Positions 27,089-36,967 of a stretch of DNA of 64,000 bases are shown here, piece after piece (position 1 is the first letter of the stretch; each line of letters opens with the position of its first letter). Both the position numbers and the translations under genes were made by a program. Source of the DNA: Arthrobacter sp. Leaf337 (GTDB lineage: Bacteria; Actinomycetota; Actinomycetes; Actinomycetales; Micrococcaceae); assembly GCF_001423745.1 (NCBI RefSeq), contig NZ_LMPC01000002.1, positions 1-64,000 of the forward strand. Reading direction: 5' to 3'. A model generated the notes under the pieces. It searched no databases, was not told where the DNA came from, and saw only the letters and a program-made list of their open reading frames with translations.

Positions 27089-27218
27089 CGGCCTGACCCC
27101 CGGCCAATACGGGGCTGCCCCGGGCCAGAGCACCTTCTGTGCCCGGTAACACGGCTTCCTCCGGAACGACTAGGCGGTACCCTGAGTGGTGGCGTCTTGT
27201 TGGCCTACCTCCATGCCC

Positions 27219-27244
27219 GGAATATTCAGGATCAACAATGGGTT
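27219..27244 (+). promoter_or_regulatory. Sigma-R/SigH-type promoter of trxBA
   Basis: GGAAT (27219-27223) is followed by exactly 18 bases and GTT (27242-27244). This matches the GGAAT-N18-GTT consensus of the thiol-oxidative-stress sigma factors SigR (Streptomyces) and SigH (Mycobacterium), whose best-known targets are trxB-trxA. It lies about 60 bp upstream of the trxB start. Confidence 0.7.
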
Positions 27245-27304
27245 GTGCCATGTGGCCGGCCAGCAAAAGCAGGCGCATCGACTAAGGAAGAGGTTCACCG
27301 TTCA

Positions 27305-28261
27305 GTGAGCACCGCAGAAAACACCGCGTCCCAAGTACGTGATGTCATCATCGTCGGCTCCGGCCCTGCAGGCTACACGGCTGCAGTTTATACGGCACGT
27401 GCCAACCTTAAGCCGCTGCTCCTTGCCGGTTCCGTCACTGCCGGCGGGGAGTTGATGAACACCACCGACGTGGAAAACTATCCCGGATTCCCTGAAGGCA
27501 TCATGGGTCCCGACCTCATGGAGAACTTCGAGAAGCAGGCCGCCCGGTTCGGCACGGAGATCCAGTTCGAGGACGTCACGGCTTTGGATCTCGACGGCGA
27601 CATCAAATCCGTCACCATCGCGACGGGGGAGACCTTCCAGGCTCGAGCCATTATCCTGTCCACAGGATCGGCTTACCGTGAGCTCGGCCTTCCGAACGAA
27701 AAGCGACTCTCAGGCCACGGCGTTAGCTGGTGTGCAACCTGTGATGGTTTCTTTTTCAAGGACCAGGACATCGCGGTCATCGGCGGTGGCGACTCGGCCA
27801 TGGAAGAAGCACTGTTCCTCACCAAGTTCGCCAAGTCAGTCACCGTGGTGCACCGCCGGGACACGCTCAAGGCGTCCAAGATCATGGGTGACCGCGCACA
27901 GGCCCACGAGAAGATCAACTTCGTGTGGAACACCGCTGTTGAAGATGTCCTCGGCGGCGACAAGGTCACCGGCCTGAAGCTGAAGAACCTCGTGGACGGC
28001 AGCGAATCCGAATTGGCTGTCACCGGCGTATTCGTGGCGATCGGAAACGATCCGCGCACGGAGCTCATCAAGGACACCCTGGAGATCACGCCGGCCGGCA
28101 CCATTGCCGTTGAAGGGCGCAGCTCCAAGACGAGCGTCAAGGGTGTGTTCGCTGCTGGCGACGTTGTAGACCCCACCTACCGCCAGGCCATCACTGCCTC
28201 CGGCTCCGGTTGCGTGGCAGCTATCGACGTCGAGCACTATCTCGCAGACTTCCACGCCTAA
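27305..28261 (+). CDS. trxB: Thioredoxin reductase
   Basis: A 318-residue NADPH- and FAD-dependent thioredoxin reductase. Seen: FAD-binding VGSGPAGYTAAVYTARA near residue 18, redox-active CATCDG near 144 (C-A-T-C), NADPH-binding GGGDSAMEEALFL near 163, and the C-terminal FAD segment AAGDVVDPTYRQAITASGSG. GTG 27305 gives the family length; the open frame extends further upstream but would overlap the predicted promoter. Followed 36 bp later by trxA, forming the classic reductase-thioredoxin operon. Confidence 0.95.
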   Translation: MSTAENTASQVRDVIIVGSGPAGYTAAVYTARANLKPLLLAGSVTAGGELMNTTDVENYPGFPEGIMGPDLMENFEKQAARFGTEIQFEDVTALDLDGDIKSVTIATGETFQARAIILSTGSAYRELGLPNEKRLSGHGVSWCATCDGFFFKDQDIAVIGGGDSAMEEALFLTKFAKSVTVVHRRDTLKASKIMGDRAQAHEKINFVWNTAVEDVLGGDKVTGLKLKNLVDGSESELAVTGVFVAIGNDPRTELIKDTLEITPAGTIAVEGRSSKTSVKGVFAAGDVVDPTYRQAITASGSGCVAAIDVEHYLADFHA

Positions 28262-28297
28262 CAGCGCACTATTGATCCGAAGGGAAACAACAAAACA

Positions 28298-28624
28298 ATG
28301 AGCAACGCGAAAGACGTAACCGACGCAAGCTTCAGCACGGATGTACTCTCGGCCGACAAGCCGGTCATCGTGGACTTCTGGGCAGAATGGTGCGGTCCCT
28401 GCCGCAAGCTGGGCCCTATCCTGGACGAGATCTCCGTTGAGTACAGCGAGAAGGTCAATGTCGTCAAGGTAAACGTAGATGACAACCCGGCAATCGCAGC
28501 CGAATACGGCATCACGTCCATTCCCGCCGTCTACCTGTTCCAGGGTGGCGAGGTGAAGAACACCGTTATAGGCGCCAAGCCGAAGCAGTTCTTTGAGAAG
28601 GAATTTGCTGACGTCCTGTCGTAG
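28298..28624 (+). CDS. trxA: Thioredoxin
   Basis: A 108-residue thioredoxin. Seen: active site WCGPC at about 32-36 within VDFWAEWCGPCRKLGP, and the conserved cis-Pro in GITSIPAVYLF. AAGGGAAAC lies upstream of the ATG. It reduces disulfides in ribonucleotide reductase, peroxiredoxins and other targets, and is regenerated by the TrxB just upstream. Transcript ends at a strong hairpin about 50 bp downstream. In related genomes genes such as the cwlM amidase usually follow, but here a gene-free region begins. Confidence 0.97.
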   Translation: MSNAKDVTDASFSTDVLSADKPVIVDFWAEWCGPCRKLGPILDEISVEYSEKVNVVKVNVDDNPAIAAEYGITSIPAVYLFQGGEVKNTVIGAKPKQFFEKEFADVLS

Positions 28625-28674
28625 TACGCTGACCGTCTAAGCGGCATCATGCGTAGCCCGGCAACCCGGGATAA

Positions 28675-28720
28675 GAAAAGCGGTGGCCATCACCTGGAAA
28701 GGTGATGGCCACCGCTTTTC
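28675..28720 (+). terminator. Strong hairpin terminator after trxA
   Basis: A perfect 21-bp stem (28675-28695 with 28700-28720) around a GGAA loop, ending in CTTTTCTTT on the plus strand. The A-rich 5-prime side would also give a T-rich tail on the minus strand, so it could work in both directions. Confidence 0.93.
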
Positions 28721-29103
28721 TTTCCTTGCTTTGCTGACTATAGCCGAGTAGCGGGCGGGATGGCCGGCGTCACGGGTGACGGGGCACTGGCGGCCTGGCA
28801 ACCTGCCCACGAGCTGTTTCGGGGGACCGCTCGACCTACTCCCATCGGACAGAAGCGTGCCCAGCGGGGTGACGGGCTTTCAACAACTCAGGCTGGTTGT
28901 TTCGGATCAAGATTCTCATCAGGATTGGCCCACGGAGCGAAGTGGCTCACGGTCTCGAATGGCGGGGCCCCTTGGTGAACTTGCTGTGCATTCTAGTGTC
29001 GCCGTAGTCTCGCTAGATTAGTCGAGGAGCTCCTGGTATCTGACTGTGTCGTGGCTTGGCGTCGCCGCCAAGTGCTGATCGAGCCTCTTCCAAAGCCTGC
29101 GAG

Positions 29104-29119
29104 TGTTTCACGTGAAACA
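29104..29119. other. parS: parS site
   Basis: TGTTTCACGTGAAACA, a perfect 16-bp match to the bacterial parS consensus bound by ParB. First of the sites in the trxA-parB region. Confidence 0.93.
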
Positions 29120-29282
29120 CTGTCACCCCTGTTCCCAGCGTCCGACAATATGCGTGAGTCCACATGGCGCTGGACGTGGAGTCCTGCAAGGGTGACGGAG
29201 TTCGGCTACTAGGTTCTCAGAGACAGTCCAAAAGGAAGTCGCCCTCAATCGACCAGTTCAGGCTCACCCCTCCCGGGAGAAT

Positions 29283-29298
29283 TGTTTCACGTGAAACT
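29283..29298. other. parS: parS site
   Basis: TGTTTCACGTGAAACT, 15 of 16 bases matching the consensus (last base differs). It is 179 bp from the previous site, the closest pair in the window. Confidence 0.9.
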
Positions 29299-30166
29299 CT
29301 CGGCGATCCTGCTCGAGAATTCGGCATTAGGAGGCCCCTTCGATTTCGAACTTACTGCGCGAGCCCATTAGGGAGCACTCATCCTGCCAACTCGCCATAG
29401 CTTGGCGGAAGCTCCCGCGGCTCTGAATAGACCCTTTCGTGCGTCAAAGTTCAGCCCGAGATCGTAATACGCCGATGCACCAGCCCTAGGGAACCTGGTT
29501 CAGTTCACAACCAGCGCCGATCGCTCTCGATCCTAGCGACACATAGGATGGCGACCCCATTCTTTCATCGCTATGGCGCCAACAACTTCACACTCATTGA
29601 AGCCCGGCAATGAACAAACGAATCGAAAGCCCGATTTCCTGACAAACTCGGGCACACGAAGGATTTCAACAAGGAAGCGGGTAGCCCCGCAACTCAACCG
29701 ACTTCGACTGCTCGACTGGCGAATTCGCGAATGGTCCACGAGGGCGCCAAGTCCGGTCAGAGGACGATTCCGCATGGATGCGGACGACACCGCACGGTTG
29801 AGGACAGTTCTGGGACTCTAACATCGTCCGATTGAGCGACTCCCGTGTCCATTGGGCCGCTCACTGCGCCAGCGTTTAAATGCAAGGGGACCATTTCAGG
29901 GGGCATCAACGGATCGTCACCTGAATCTGAACGCTGAGCCCACAGGATCTCCGAGTGAGCGCCCTATGTGTACCAGCAACGTACCGCCACATGCGGAGCC
30001 CCTTGGTAACTCAGGGTAATCGGCGTCTGGAGTCTGGGAGTCGAATCCTGGTCAGTAGATGGAGCAATCTGACATCCTTCCAGGGGAGTGCCCGGGCATG
30101 GACTCCGAAAGGGGCCGACAATGACCGATACCCCATCACGGTCCCGTCAAATGCGACCACCGCCGC

Positions 30167-30182
30167 TGTTTCACGTGAAACA
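30167..30182. other. parS: parS site
   Basis: TGTTTCACGTGAAACA, a perfect consensus site. Confidence 0.93.
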
Positions 30183-30600
30183 TCCACCTAGCACGTGCTG
30201 CACCAAACACCATCCTGCGCCGGTCATGCTCCACAACTCCTCATCATTGCGATACACCTGTCTGACGAATCCAACACCAGTAGATGCGCAAGGATGGCAG
30301 AATCTTCCGTCGTGGACGTCGCCTGGTCACATGGAACGGACCATGCACCGTGCTCGTGTCTTGACCCCCGGGGTCTGAGGTCAAGAGGATCAACTGGCAG
30401 GACGACCCCACCTATACAGCTCGCATTCGCCCGCGAGTGAAGTGCAGCAGCTCGGTTCAGGACCACACTCTGCTCCCACGGCAGTGGCACAGTGCAGTGG
30501 TGCGCCGCCGATCAGCCCGGCTTCCTATGCCGGCGGATCTCCAGGCAACCGCACCTGGCGCCCACGCACCAAGGCACCGCCGCACCAGGGCACCAGCGCA

Positions 30601-30640
30601 CCAGCTCGCCAGCTCGCCAGCTCGCCAGCTCGCCAGCTCG
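30601..30640. repeat. Five tandem copies of an 8-bp unit
   Basis: CCAGCTCG repeated five times without error, followed by a diverged CCACGATG, and preceded by a looser GCACCAG/GCACCGC series. The unit number may vary between strains by slippage. No coding role is supported. Confidence 0.85.
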
Positions 30641-30691
30641 CCACGATGTGTACTAGGAATGTCCGGGGAAGGGTGCACGTGCACTCACCCA

Positions 30692-30707
30692 TGTTTCACG
30701 TGAAACA
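30692..30707. other. parS: parS site
   Basis: TGTTTCACGTGAAACA, perfect consensus, about 50 bp beyond the 8-bp tandem repeat. Confidence 0.93.
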
Positions 30708-32060
30708 CAGGCTACATCGGTTCTCAGTAACCAATCTGGTTTTCAAGTCGCACCAGCTGCCAACAGGCGCATTGATTCCCATACTGTTGGTAACTGAACT
30801 CACCCCCCCAAAAAGGGATTTCATGACTGCTGAGCAATGTCGCTCCACCGTCACGACTCGGCCCCTGGTTCTCCAAATCCGCTAACCCCATGTAGGTGAA
30901 TCCTGGCTACCATCGGGCACAACAGTGGCCGAAGACACAGCCCGTGGGATAGACGGGCCCGGTACCTCAGGTCAGGACACGGCGCCCACTCTTCCAAATA
31001 GAGCCGACGAAAGTGAAATCCGCAGAAGTATGGGGGAGTATTCAACTCGGCGCTCCTTTGAAACGGCTGCCCGGACCAATGGGAGCCCCGCTGAAGTGAT
31101 GCCAGCTGGAGACCACCATCTGGAGAACCACGCCTGGCAGACAGCGGCCTCCTCCAGATGGGCGCGCGTTCTCCGACCAACCTATACGGGGAGCCAACCC
31201 ACGGTACCAATGGCGGCCACGGCGACCCCAGTCCAGTAGCAACGGGAATACCCGAATCTTCCCCACGTCGGGTAGAGCGCACTTCTCATCCGTGGATCGC
31301 TTGGCGGATCAGGCTTTCACTCAGCACCGTAGAACCGGAGAATGCCGCGCGGCCACCGACGCTGGCACGTTCGCGATCGAACAAGACACATCGCCGCGAC
31401 AGACGGGAGACCATCGTCGCCGGCCTGTCAGCCCACCTTGCGGGCTCCCATGCCACCCCAATCTTGGCTTGCACCCTCGGTTTGATACCCCCGACCGCAA
31501 CCCAGCCGCGGATGAACCCCTCGAGAGTGAAGACGCCTATTCCACGCAACAGGCCACTGTGAACCGGACTGCTACTTGTAAGGACGCTTCTTGAACGCCA
31601 GGAATTCGCCGAGGTATCCGGTGAAGAAGTCGGCCCGGCTCCGCGAACCGAGACGTTTGAAGTTCGGTGAAGAAAAGTTATCCGCCCGCGGGCTGTCCCG
31701 GCAGGTTCCACGCCTAACAACACGCACCTCGGATACGGGGGCATAGCTTTCGAGATTTTATGGCAAGCCGCTAATACGCTCGGTACGGCCTGCGAGTCTG
31801 TATCTGGCCCATGGTTCCGCAATTTGAGCGCGCATTCCTGATGATCTAGCCGCGAGCCTGTTGCCGAGTAGCCGTACAGTGGCGCCTTCCAATCGACCGG
31901 AAGTGCTAATGAGGAAGAGCGGACGATGCGTGGTGGCTGTCTTCTGATGTCGTGAACGTACGCGATGGGACTCGGAGTGATGGATCTTTCGCTGTCAGAG
32001 CCAGCAGCAAAGTTGTCACGGATCCGCTCCGGAGCGGACTTTTCCCCAAGTGCCCTCCAT

Positions 32061-32480
32061 TTGTCCACATCCGATATCCACAGGTTTGTCCACAGCTCTT
32101 TCCACACGTCCGTTGCTGTGATTTTCGCCATGGCCCCTGGTGGCAAGGAACCAGTGTTCGCCGTGACGGGAGTCACTAAAGACTTCCAAAGTCGCGGAAG
32201 CTTCCGGATGGTCGAAATTGCCTGCCAATGGTGAAAAGACTGCCCACAATCCGCGAAAATGACGCCTTTGGCGCCAAATTCTCGCCGAAAACAGCTACCT
32301 GCCATGTTTCACGTGAAACACAAGAATCCGCTGGCGGACCTAAACCACGACGGCCTTGGATGTACAGCACCGTGACATCATCATGATCGGAGTGTAGTTG
32401 CCAATTGTCCACAAAGTTATCCACAGTGATATCCACCGGGTTATGCACCGCCCACCTCACCAACTGACACGCTGTCCACA
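32061..32480. other. DnaA-box cluster within the gene-free region
   Basis: TTGTCCACA at 32061-32069, 32086-32094 and 32405-32413, a perfect TTATCCACA at 32417-32425, and near-matches ATATCCACA (32074-32082) and CTGTCCACA (32472-32480). Spacing is uneven, in two groups about 310 bp apart with a parS site between. DnaA may bind here; an origin function is not shown. Confidence 0.55.
32305..32320. other. parS: parS site
   Basis: TGTTTCACGTGAAACA, perfect consensus, between the two halves of the DnaA-box group. Confidence 0.93.
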
Positions 32481-32690
32481 CAGTCGGGAGAGGTCCGACG
32501 ATGCATGGACGTACTCATGTCGGACCTGTACGACGGCTCTCCGACATCAACGCAGACGTCAAGGAACAGGTCGAGTCCGGTCACTACTGACTGACGATTG
32601 GCGTTGTGCCGTCAGGGGAGGTGCTGCCCCCGACGCGCCACGGACCCCAACAATCTGGATCTGTGTGCGTCTCGATCGCAGGAGGTAGCG

Positions 32691-32795
32691 ATGGCGAGAG
32701 CTAGCGATCGCGAAAGGTTCCGATCTTCAACTAGGCGCAGGCCCACTCGCCCTGCGAACATCACCGAAGGAAATCAGAAGGGCGACATGGCGTGA
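32691..32795 (+). CDS. Doubtful 34-residue Arg-rich frame
   Basis: Not recognised. CAGGAGGTAGCG precedes an ATG and the frame runs 34 residues, begins MARASDRERF and is strongly basic. It is short and its codon use is not convincing; it may be the start of a decayed gene whose body has lost its frame. Confidence 0.2.
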   Translation: MARASDRERFRSSTRRRPTRPANITEGNQKGDMA

Positions 32796-33294
32796 AGGCT
32801 CCATCCATCAGTCTGTCTCCCGAGGGTTGGCCACACCGCGATCATTCACTCAAATGGAGCCAATCTTGATGTGTAAGTCGAAGCTGATCCGACGACCGCG
32901 GACAGGCCGGACAGGCAGGCGTACTCTTCGTCAAGCTGCGGGGGAGCCACGACATTCCGGTAGCCGCCGAGACTCGACTGGACCAGGGGCCTGGGGCATG
33001 TCGGCGGCAGCGCGTCCTCGTCTGACATCACGACAGCCCATCGGCATTCCGGGTGACCGGAGCAGTCCAGGTTGCGCTTGTCCTAGACCTTTCCACAGTT
33101 GGCCAAATTCCGATGCGCGACCCAAGTCCCCAGAGTCCGTGGCTGTTTCACCACAAGCCGACGAGGTCACAGGGTCGGACAGGCTACTTGCCAACCTGCT
33201 AGCTAAGCACGACTCTGACCCGGCGCAGCAGGCCCTTCCTGCACTTGCCCGTGAAAGATGGGTACTGCGTCGTGGAATCACCCGACTACATCAA

Positions 33295-33310
33295 CGTTTC
33301 ACGTGAAACA
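33295..33310. other. parS: parS site
   Basis: CGTTTCACGTGAAACA, 15 of 16 bases matching consensus (first base differs). Last site before the IS21 insertion. Confidence 0.9.
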
Positions 33311-33690
33311 TAAACCGGCCCTGCAATTGGAGGCAGTGCGACTTGCCGAGCTCTGGACGCTCCGACGCTCCCGGGGGAGTGCCCGGTGAGCCCGTCCATT
33401 CAGAACCATGCCACGGGACCAACTAAGTCATGGGTCGACGGTTGGGCTACGCGTTGGGTCGGCATCTGGGATGGGCGCCGCACGAAGACATCGGTCGAGA
33501 GAACTGTGGTCTGCAGTCAGCGGAAAAATTCAGTTCCACAGGCAACAGCGGCAGTCCCGCTCGGCCGGCAGCCCCTGTCAGTCGAAGTTCGTCAGTGGGT
33601 CAGTCCCAATGCCTGGCCACTGCCACGTCCTGCACATCTAACCGCACCATAATCGCCTGCGCAGCCACTGTAGATCCGAAGGAGATATAG

Positions 33691-33810
33691 GTGACAGAAG
33701 CCGAGATGCACAGAGACCCTGTTGTCGGCACCTTCATCGGGCCATGTCCGCTAGGTGGTTCCGGAGATTGCCTCCGTGGCCGTCCGTCCCTGGCGCCGGC
33801 TAAGCCGTGA
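33691..33810 (+). CDS. Doubtful 39-residue frame with near-perfect RBS
   Basis: Not recognised. GAAGGAGATATAG precedes GTG 33691, and the frame encodes 39 residues beginning MTEAEMHRDP with a CPLGGSGDC segment. A complete initiation signal in front of so short a frame suggests the remnant of a truncated gene, or a small peptide. No terminator follows. Confidence 0.25.
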   Translation: MTEAEMHRDPVVGTFIGPCPLGGSGDCLRGRPSLAPAKP

Positions 33811-34410
33811 CGCTACCAGTAGACGTCCACACTTTGCGATCCGCCGTAGTCTGATAATTCGCAATCAACAGGGTGCGAGTAGCTACTCCAGTGTGTGCCT
33901 GGCATGGTTCCACGTGAACAGCACATGCATCCAATTGAGGCTACAGCTTGAGTTAATCTGCGCCACCCAATGAAATTCCGCGTTACCAACACCGATCCGT
34001 CCGGTTCGATTCGGCGAAAGAGGTCCACAGGATCCGCAAAACCCGCCCTTTGCCCTAGTGGAAGACCATCTTCCCTGCGTCAAACAATGTGCCCGGATGG
34101 ATAGATCTGTACTCGAACGGCGTCCGCACCCAACTCCTTCCGGATCTACCCGCCCTTTCCTCCACCACTACAACGCCGGTGTTACCTACATCAGGAGACT
34201 CGGGGACAAGAAGCCCCGATGCGGTGGATTCCGCTATTCCCGTCTCAGGAGACCATCTGCCACCAACCGTCTCCTGGCGATCGAAACGTGAACTGGAGCC
34301 GACATCCTTACCTACAGCTCCAGAAGCCACTTGGTTCCGGCCTTGCCACAGGGTGCCTGCGTCCATCCGGCGCCGAGATCTTGCCGGGGTGGGGCAGTCG
34401 GGGCCATGTG

Positions 34411-34436
34411 TGAATATTCGCGCTTTTGGGGTCCAT
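34411..34436 (+). repeat. Left terminal inverted repeat of the IS21 element
   Basis: Starts TGAATATTCGCGC and runs into TTTTGGGGTCCAT. It pairs imperfectly with the right end. Confidence 0.7.
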
Positions 34437-34574
34437 CCGTCGTGTGTTCGGGGGCCGCTGGGCAGAGCGCGCAGTAGCGGTCTTGGGTGCCGGTAGTGGC
34501 GTGTTTGGGGGCCATCCTGATTTAGGCTCCTTCCGTCGTGTGTATAGGGCGCACGGCGGAAGGAGTAATCATCA

Positions 34575-36137
34575 ATGGTACGGAAGATCAGAGCGAAGCT
34601 CGTGTTGCGGCTGCGCGCCGAGGGCTTGTCGGGCCGGGCAATCGCTGCGTCGCAGGGCATGTCCCGTAAGAGCATCACGGCGGTGCTGGAGGCTGCCGAC
34701 GCGGCCGGCGTGGCGTGGGATGATATCGCCGACAGTTCGGAGGGCGAGGTCTATACCCGGCTGTTTCCTGGGCGCGGTGAGCATCAGAGTGTGTTCGCGC
34801 AGCCGGACTGGGACCAGGTGCATAGGGAGATGGCCCGGGTCGGGGTGACGCTGAAGCTGCTGCATGGCGAGTACGCGGATTCACGCGCCGCTGGCGGTGA
34901 GCCGGTGATGGGTTATGACCGGTTCTGCAGGACCTATCAGCGACATGTGCTGGTCACTGGGATGGCGTCCCGGGTCGGGCACAAGGCGGCGCAGACGGTG
35001 GAGGTCGACTGGTCGGGCCCGACGATGCAGCTGACAGATCCCGTGACGGGCAAGTCGAGGACGGTGTATCTGTTTGTGGCTTGCCTGCCTTTCAGCCGGT
35101 ACGCGTTCGTTGAACCCGCCCTGAACATGAAGCAGGACACCTGGTTGCGGGCCCACGTGGCGATGTTCGAGGCCTTTGGCGGTTCGGTGCCGCGGATCGT
35201 TCCGGACAACCTGAAGACCGGTGTGATCAAGCATCCCCGCGAAGGCGAGGTCGTGCTCAATGACGCTTACCGGGAGATGGCGGCGCACTATTCGGCGGCG
35301 GTGCTGCCCGGCCGTATCAGGGCACCGAAGGACAAGGCGAGCGTGGAGAACACGGTCGCCCACGTGGCTACCTGGGTCATTGCCGGGCTGCGCCAGCAGC
35401 AATTCACCTCGTTGCCGGAGCTTCGTGCCGCCATCACCGACCGGGTAGGTGCGTATAACGCGGAGCCGTTCCAGAAGCGGCCGGGGTCCAGAGCCAGCGT
35501 GTTCGCAGCCGAGGAGCAGCCCCTCCTGACGGGGTTGCCGGCGGCGGCCTATGAGATCAGCCGGTGGGCCTACGGGCGCCGGGTGGGCCGGAACGGGCAC
35601 GTGGTCTGGGAAAGGAACTACTACTCGGTGCCGTTCGCCCATGTTGGCACGTCGGTGGACCTGCGGATCACCGATCGGGTGCTTCAGGCGTACCGGGGCA
35701 GCGAACGGTTGACCAGCCATCTGTTGCTGCCCGAGAGCGCGGCGAACGAGTACCGCACCAATGATGCCGACCTTCCGGCCGGCGAGAAATACCGGCAGTG
35801 GGATCCGGAGCGGGTGCGGGAATGGGCCGGACGGATCGGCCCGGCAGCAGTGACCGTGGTCAACCGGATCTTCGAGTCCGTCCCGGTCGACGAGCAGGGC
35901 TTGGACGCGGCCCTTGCCGTGTTGCGGCTTTCCCGGCGCTATTCGGCCGAACGGGTGGAGGCGGCCTGCCGGCTTGCGTTGGCAGGCAGGGTGCGGTCCC
36001 CGAGGTATGCGCATTTGCAGCCGATCCTTGCCACGGAGCAGGACAAAGCCGCCGGGCTCAGGCCTCCACGGGATGAAGGAGTCGAACACGGCGGATACGT
36101 GCGCGGCGCCGAGTACTACGCAGGTGGCGCCAAATGA
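34575..36137 (+). CDS. istA: IS21-family transposase IstA
   Basis: A 520-residue DDE transposase. Seen: N-terminal helix-turn-helix with LSGRAIAASQGMSRKSI (residues 19-35), and an RNase H-like catalytic core with Asp in EVDWSGPTMQL (near 152), Asp in IVPDNLKTGV (near 213) and Glu in DKASVENTV (near 256), the expected D-D-E set. The C-terminal part contains the usual Mu-transposase-like beta segment with NYYSVPFAHVG. It overlaps istB by four bases (ATGA). Full family length, no frameshift. Confidence 0.95.
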   Translation: MVRKIRAKLVLRLRAEGLSGRAIAASQGMSRKSITAVLEAADAAGVAWDDIADSSEGEVYTRLFPGRGEHQSVFAQPDWDQVHREMARVGVTLKLLHGEYADSRAAGGEPVMGYDRFCRTYQRHVLVTGMASRVGHKAAQTVEVDWSGPTMQLTDPVTGKSRTVYLFVACLPFSRYAFVEPALNMKQDTWLRAHVAMFEAFGGSVPRIVPDNLKTGVIKHPREGEVVLNDAYREMAAHYSAAVLPGRIRAPKDKASVENTVAHVATWVIAGLRQQQFTSLPELRAAITDRVGAYNAEPFQKRPGSRASVFAAEEQPLLTGLPAAAYEISRWAYGRRVGRNGHVVWERNYYSVPFAHVGTSVDLRITDRVLQAYRGSERLTSHLLLPESAANEYRTNDADLPAGEKYRQWDPERVREWAGRIGPAAVTVVNRIFESVPVDEQGLDAALAVLRLSRRYSAERVEAACRLALAGRVRSPRYAHLQPILATEQDKAAGLRPPRDEGVEHGGYVRGAEYYAGGAK

Positions 36138-36880
36138 GCGGGATCGATACTGAAACCAAGCGCAAGCTCCGTGAGATGGGTGCCGTCCCGATGCTAGAAG
36201 CGCTCGAGGCACAGGACGAGGCACTCGTGCTCGGCATGGCCTTCGAGGAACGGCTCCGCCTGGTCGTGGACGAGGCCCACTCCGGGTTCAATCACGCCAA
36301 GGTCGAGGGGCTGATCCGACGGGCCGGGCTCCGCTACCCGGGCGCGGACCTACGCCGGCTCGACCTCGTGGACGAGCGCGGCCTCGACCGGAGCCTGATC
36401 GCCCAGCTCGGCACGTGCTCCTTCATTGAACGGCAGCAGAACGTCGTGTTTCAGGGATTCACCGGGTCCGGGAAGTCCTACCTCGGGTGCGCTCTGGCCA
36501 AGCAGGCCTGTCTGCACCGGATCCGGTCCCACTACGTCCGAATGCCCGACCTCGAGGAAGCCTGGGCGCTGGCGAAGGACAAGCCCTTGGGGGCCACGAA
36601 GTTCCTGAAGAAGTACGCGGCTTTCACTTTGCTGGTGATCGACGAGTGGCTTCTCGACCACCCCGACGAGGGCATCCGCAGCATGCTGCTGGAACTGCTC
36701 GAACGGCGATACGACACAGCTTCCACCGTGTTCTGCACCCAATACGCCAAGAAGGACTGGCACCAGCGGCTCGGCTCCGGGGTGCACGCCGATGCGATCA
36801 TGGACCGCATCGTGCACAACACCATCTGGGTCGACACCGGCAATCACAACATGCGTGAACACGCCACCATGACGCAATAG
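36134..36880 (+). CDS. istB: IS21-family helper ATPase IstB
   Basis: A 248-residue AAA+ ATPase that assembles on target DNA and directs IstA-mediated insertion. Seen: Walker A GFTGSGKSY near residue 113, Walker B TLLVIDEWLLD near 170, and the sensor segment TASTVFCTQYAKKDWHQRLG. Translationally coupled to istA. Intact. Confidence 0.95.
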   Translation: MSGIDTETKRKLREMGAVPMLEALEAQDEALVLGMAFEERLRLVVDEAHSGFNHAKVEGLIRRAGLRYPGADLRRLDLVDERGLDRSLIAQLGTCSFIERQQNVVFQGFTGSGKSYLGCALAKQACLHRIRSHYVRMPDLEEAWALAKDKPLGATKFLKKYAAFTLLVIDEWLLDHPDEGIRSMLLELLERRYDTASTVFCTQYAKKDWHQRLGSGVHADAIMDRIVHNTIWVDTGNHNMREHATMTQ

Positions 36881-36967
36881 GAAAACGCCGGTGGGGGCCG
36901 GTGGCCCCCATGCATGCGGCCGCTGGCCCCCACCGGCAATATCACTGGCCCCCAAAGGCGAGATCGA

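Larger units (their letters stand above)
28741..34410. other. Gene-free parS-rich region (centromere-like)
   Basis: Almost 5.7 kb between trxA and the IS element has no reading frame with convincing coding features. The longest open frame (339 codons, minus strand 31286-32305) has no domain, no SD and Ser/Arg-rich random-looking composition. GC content looks lower than in the flanking genes. Six parS sites, a group of DnaA boxes, a short tandem repeat and a few short frames with good SDs are present. Together with 36994-37340 it probably forms one locus split by the IS. It may be decayed former genes (cwlM is expected here) now retained as ParB-binding DNA. Confidence 0.7.

Noticed and set aside
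30030-30060. tRNA-like T-arm (GAGTCGAATCCTGG)
   Set aside because: No matching acceptor, D-arm or anticodon arm can be drawn around it.
31286-32305. Open frame of 339 codons on the minus strand in the parS region
   Set aside because: No SD, no domain, Ser/Arg-rich random composition, and it spans the DnaA-box group; judged a chance frame.
33905-33920. Possible eighth desert parS around GGTTCCACGTGAAC
   Set aside because: Aligned on CACGTG it has about five mismatches to the 16-bp consensus, mainly in the right half; at best a decayed site.
34055-34678. Minus-strand frame of 207 codons across the left IS boundary
   Set aside because: It runs through the IS left end and the istA start on the wrong strand; it is a chance frame and not a disrupted gene.
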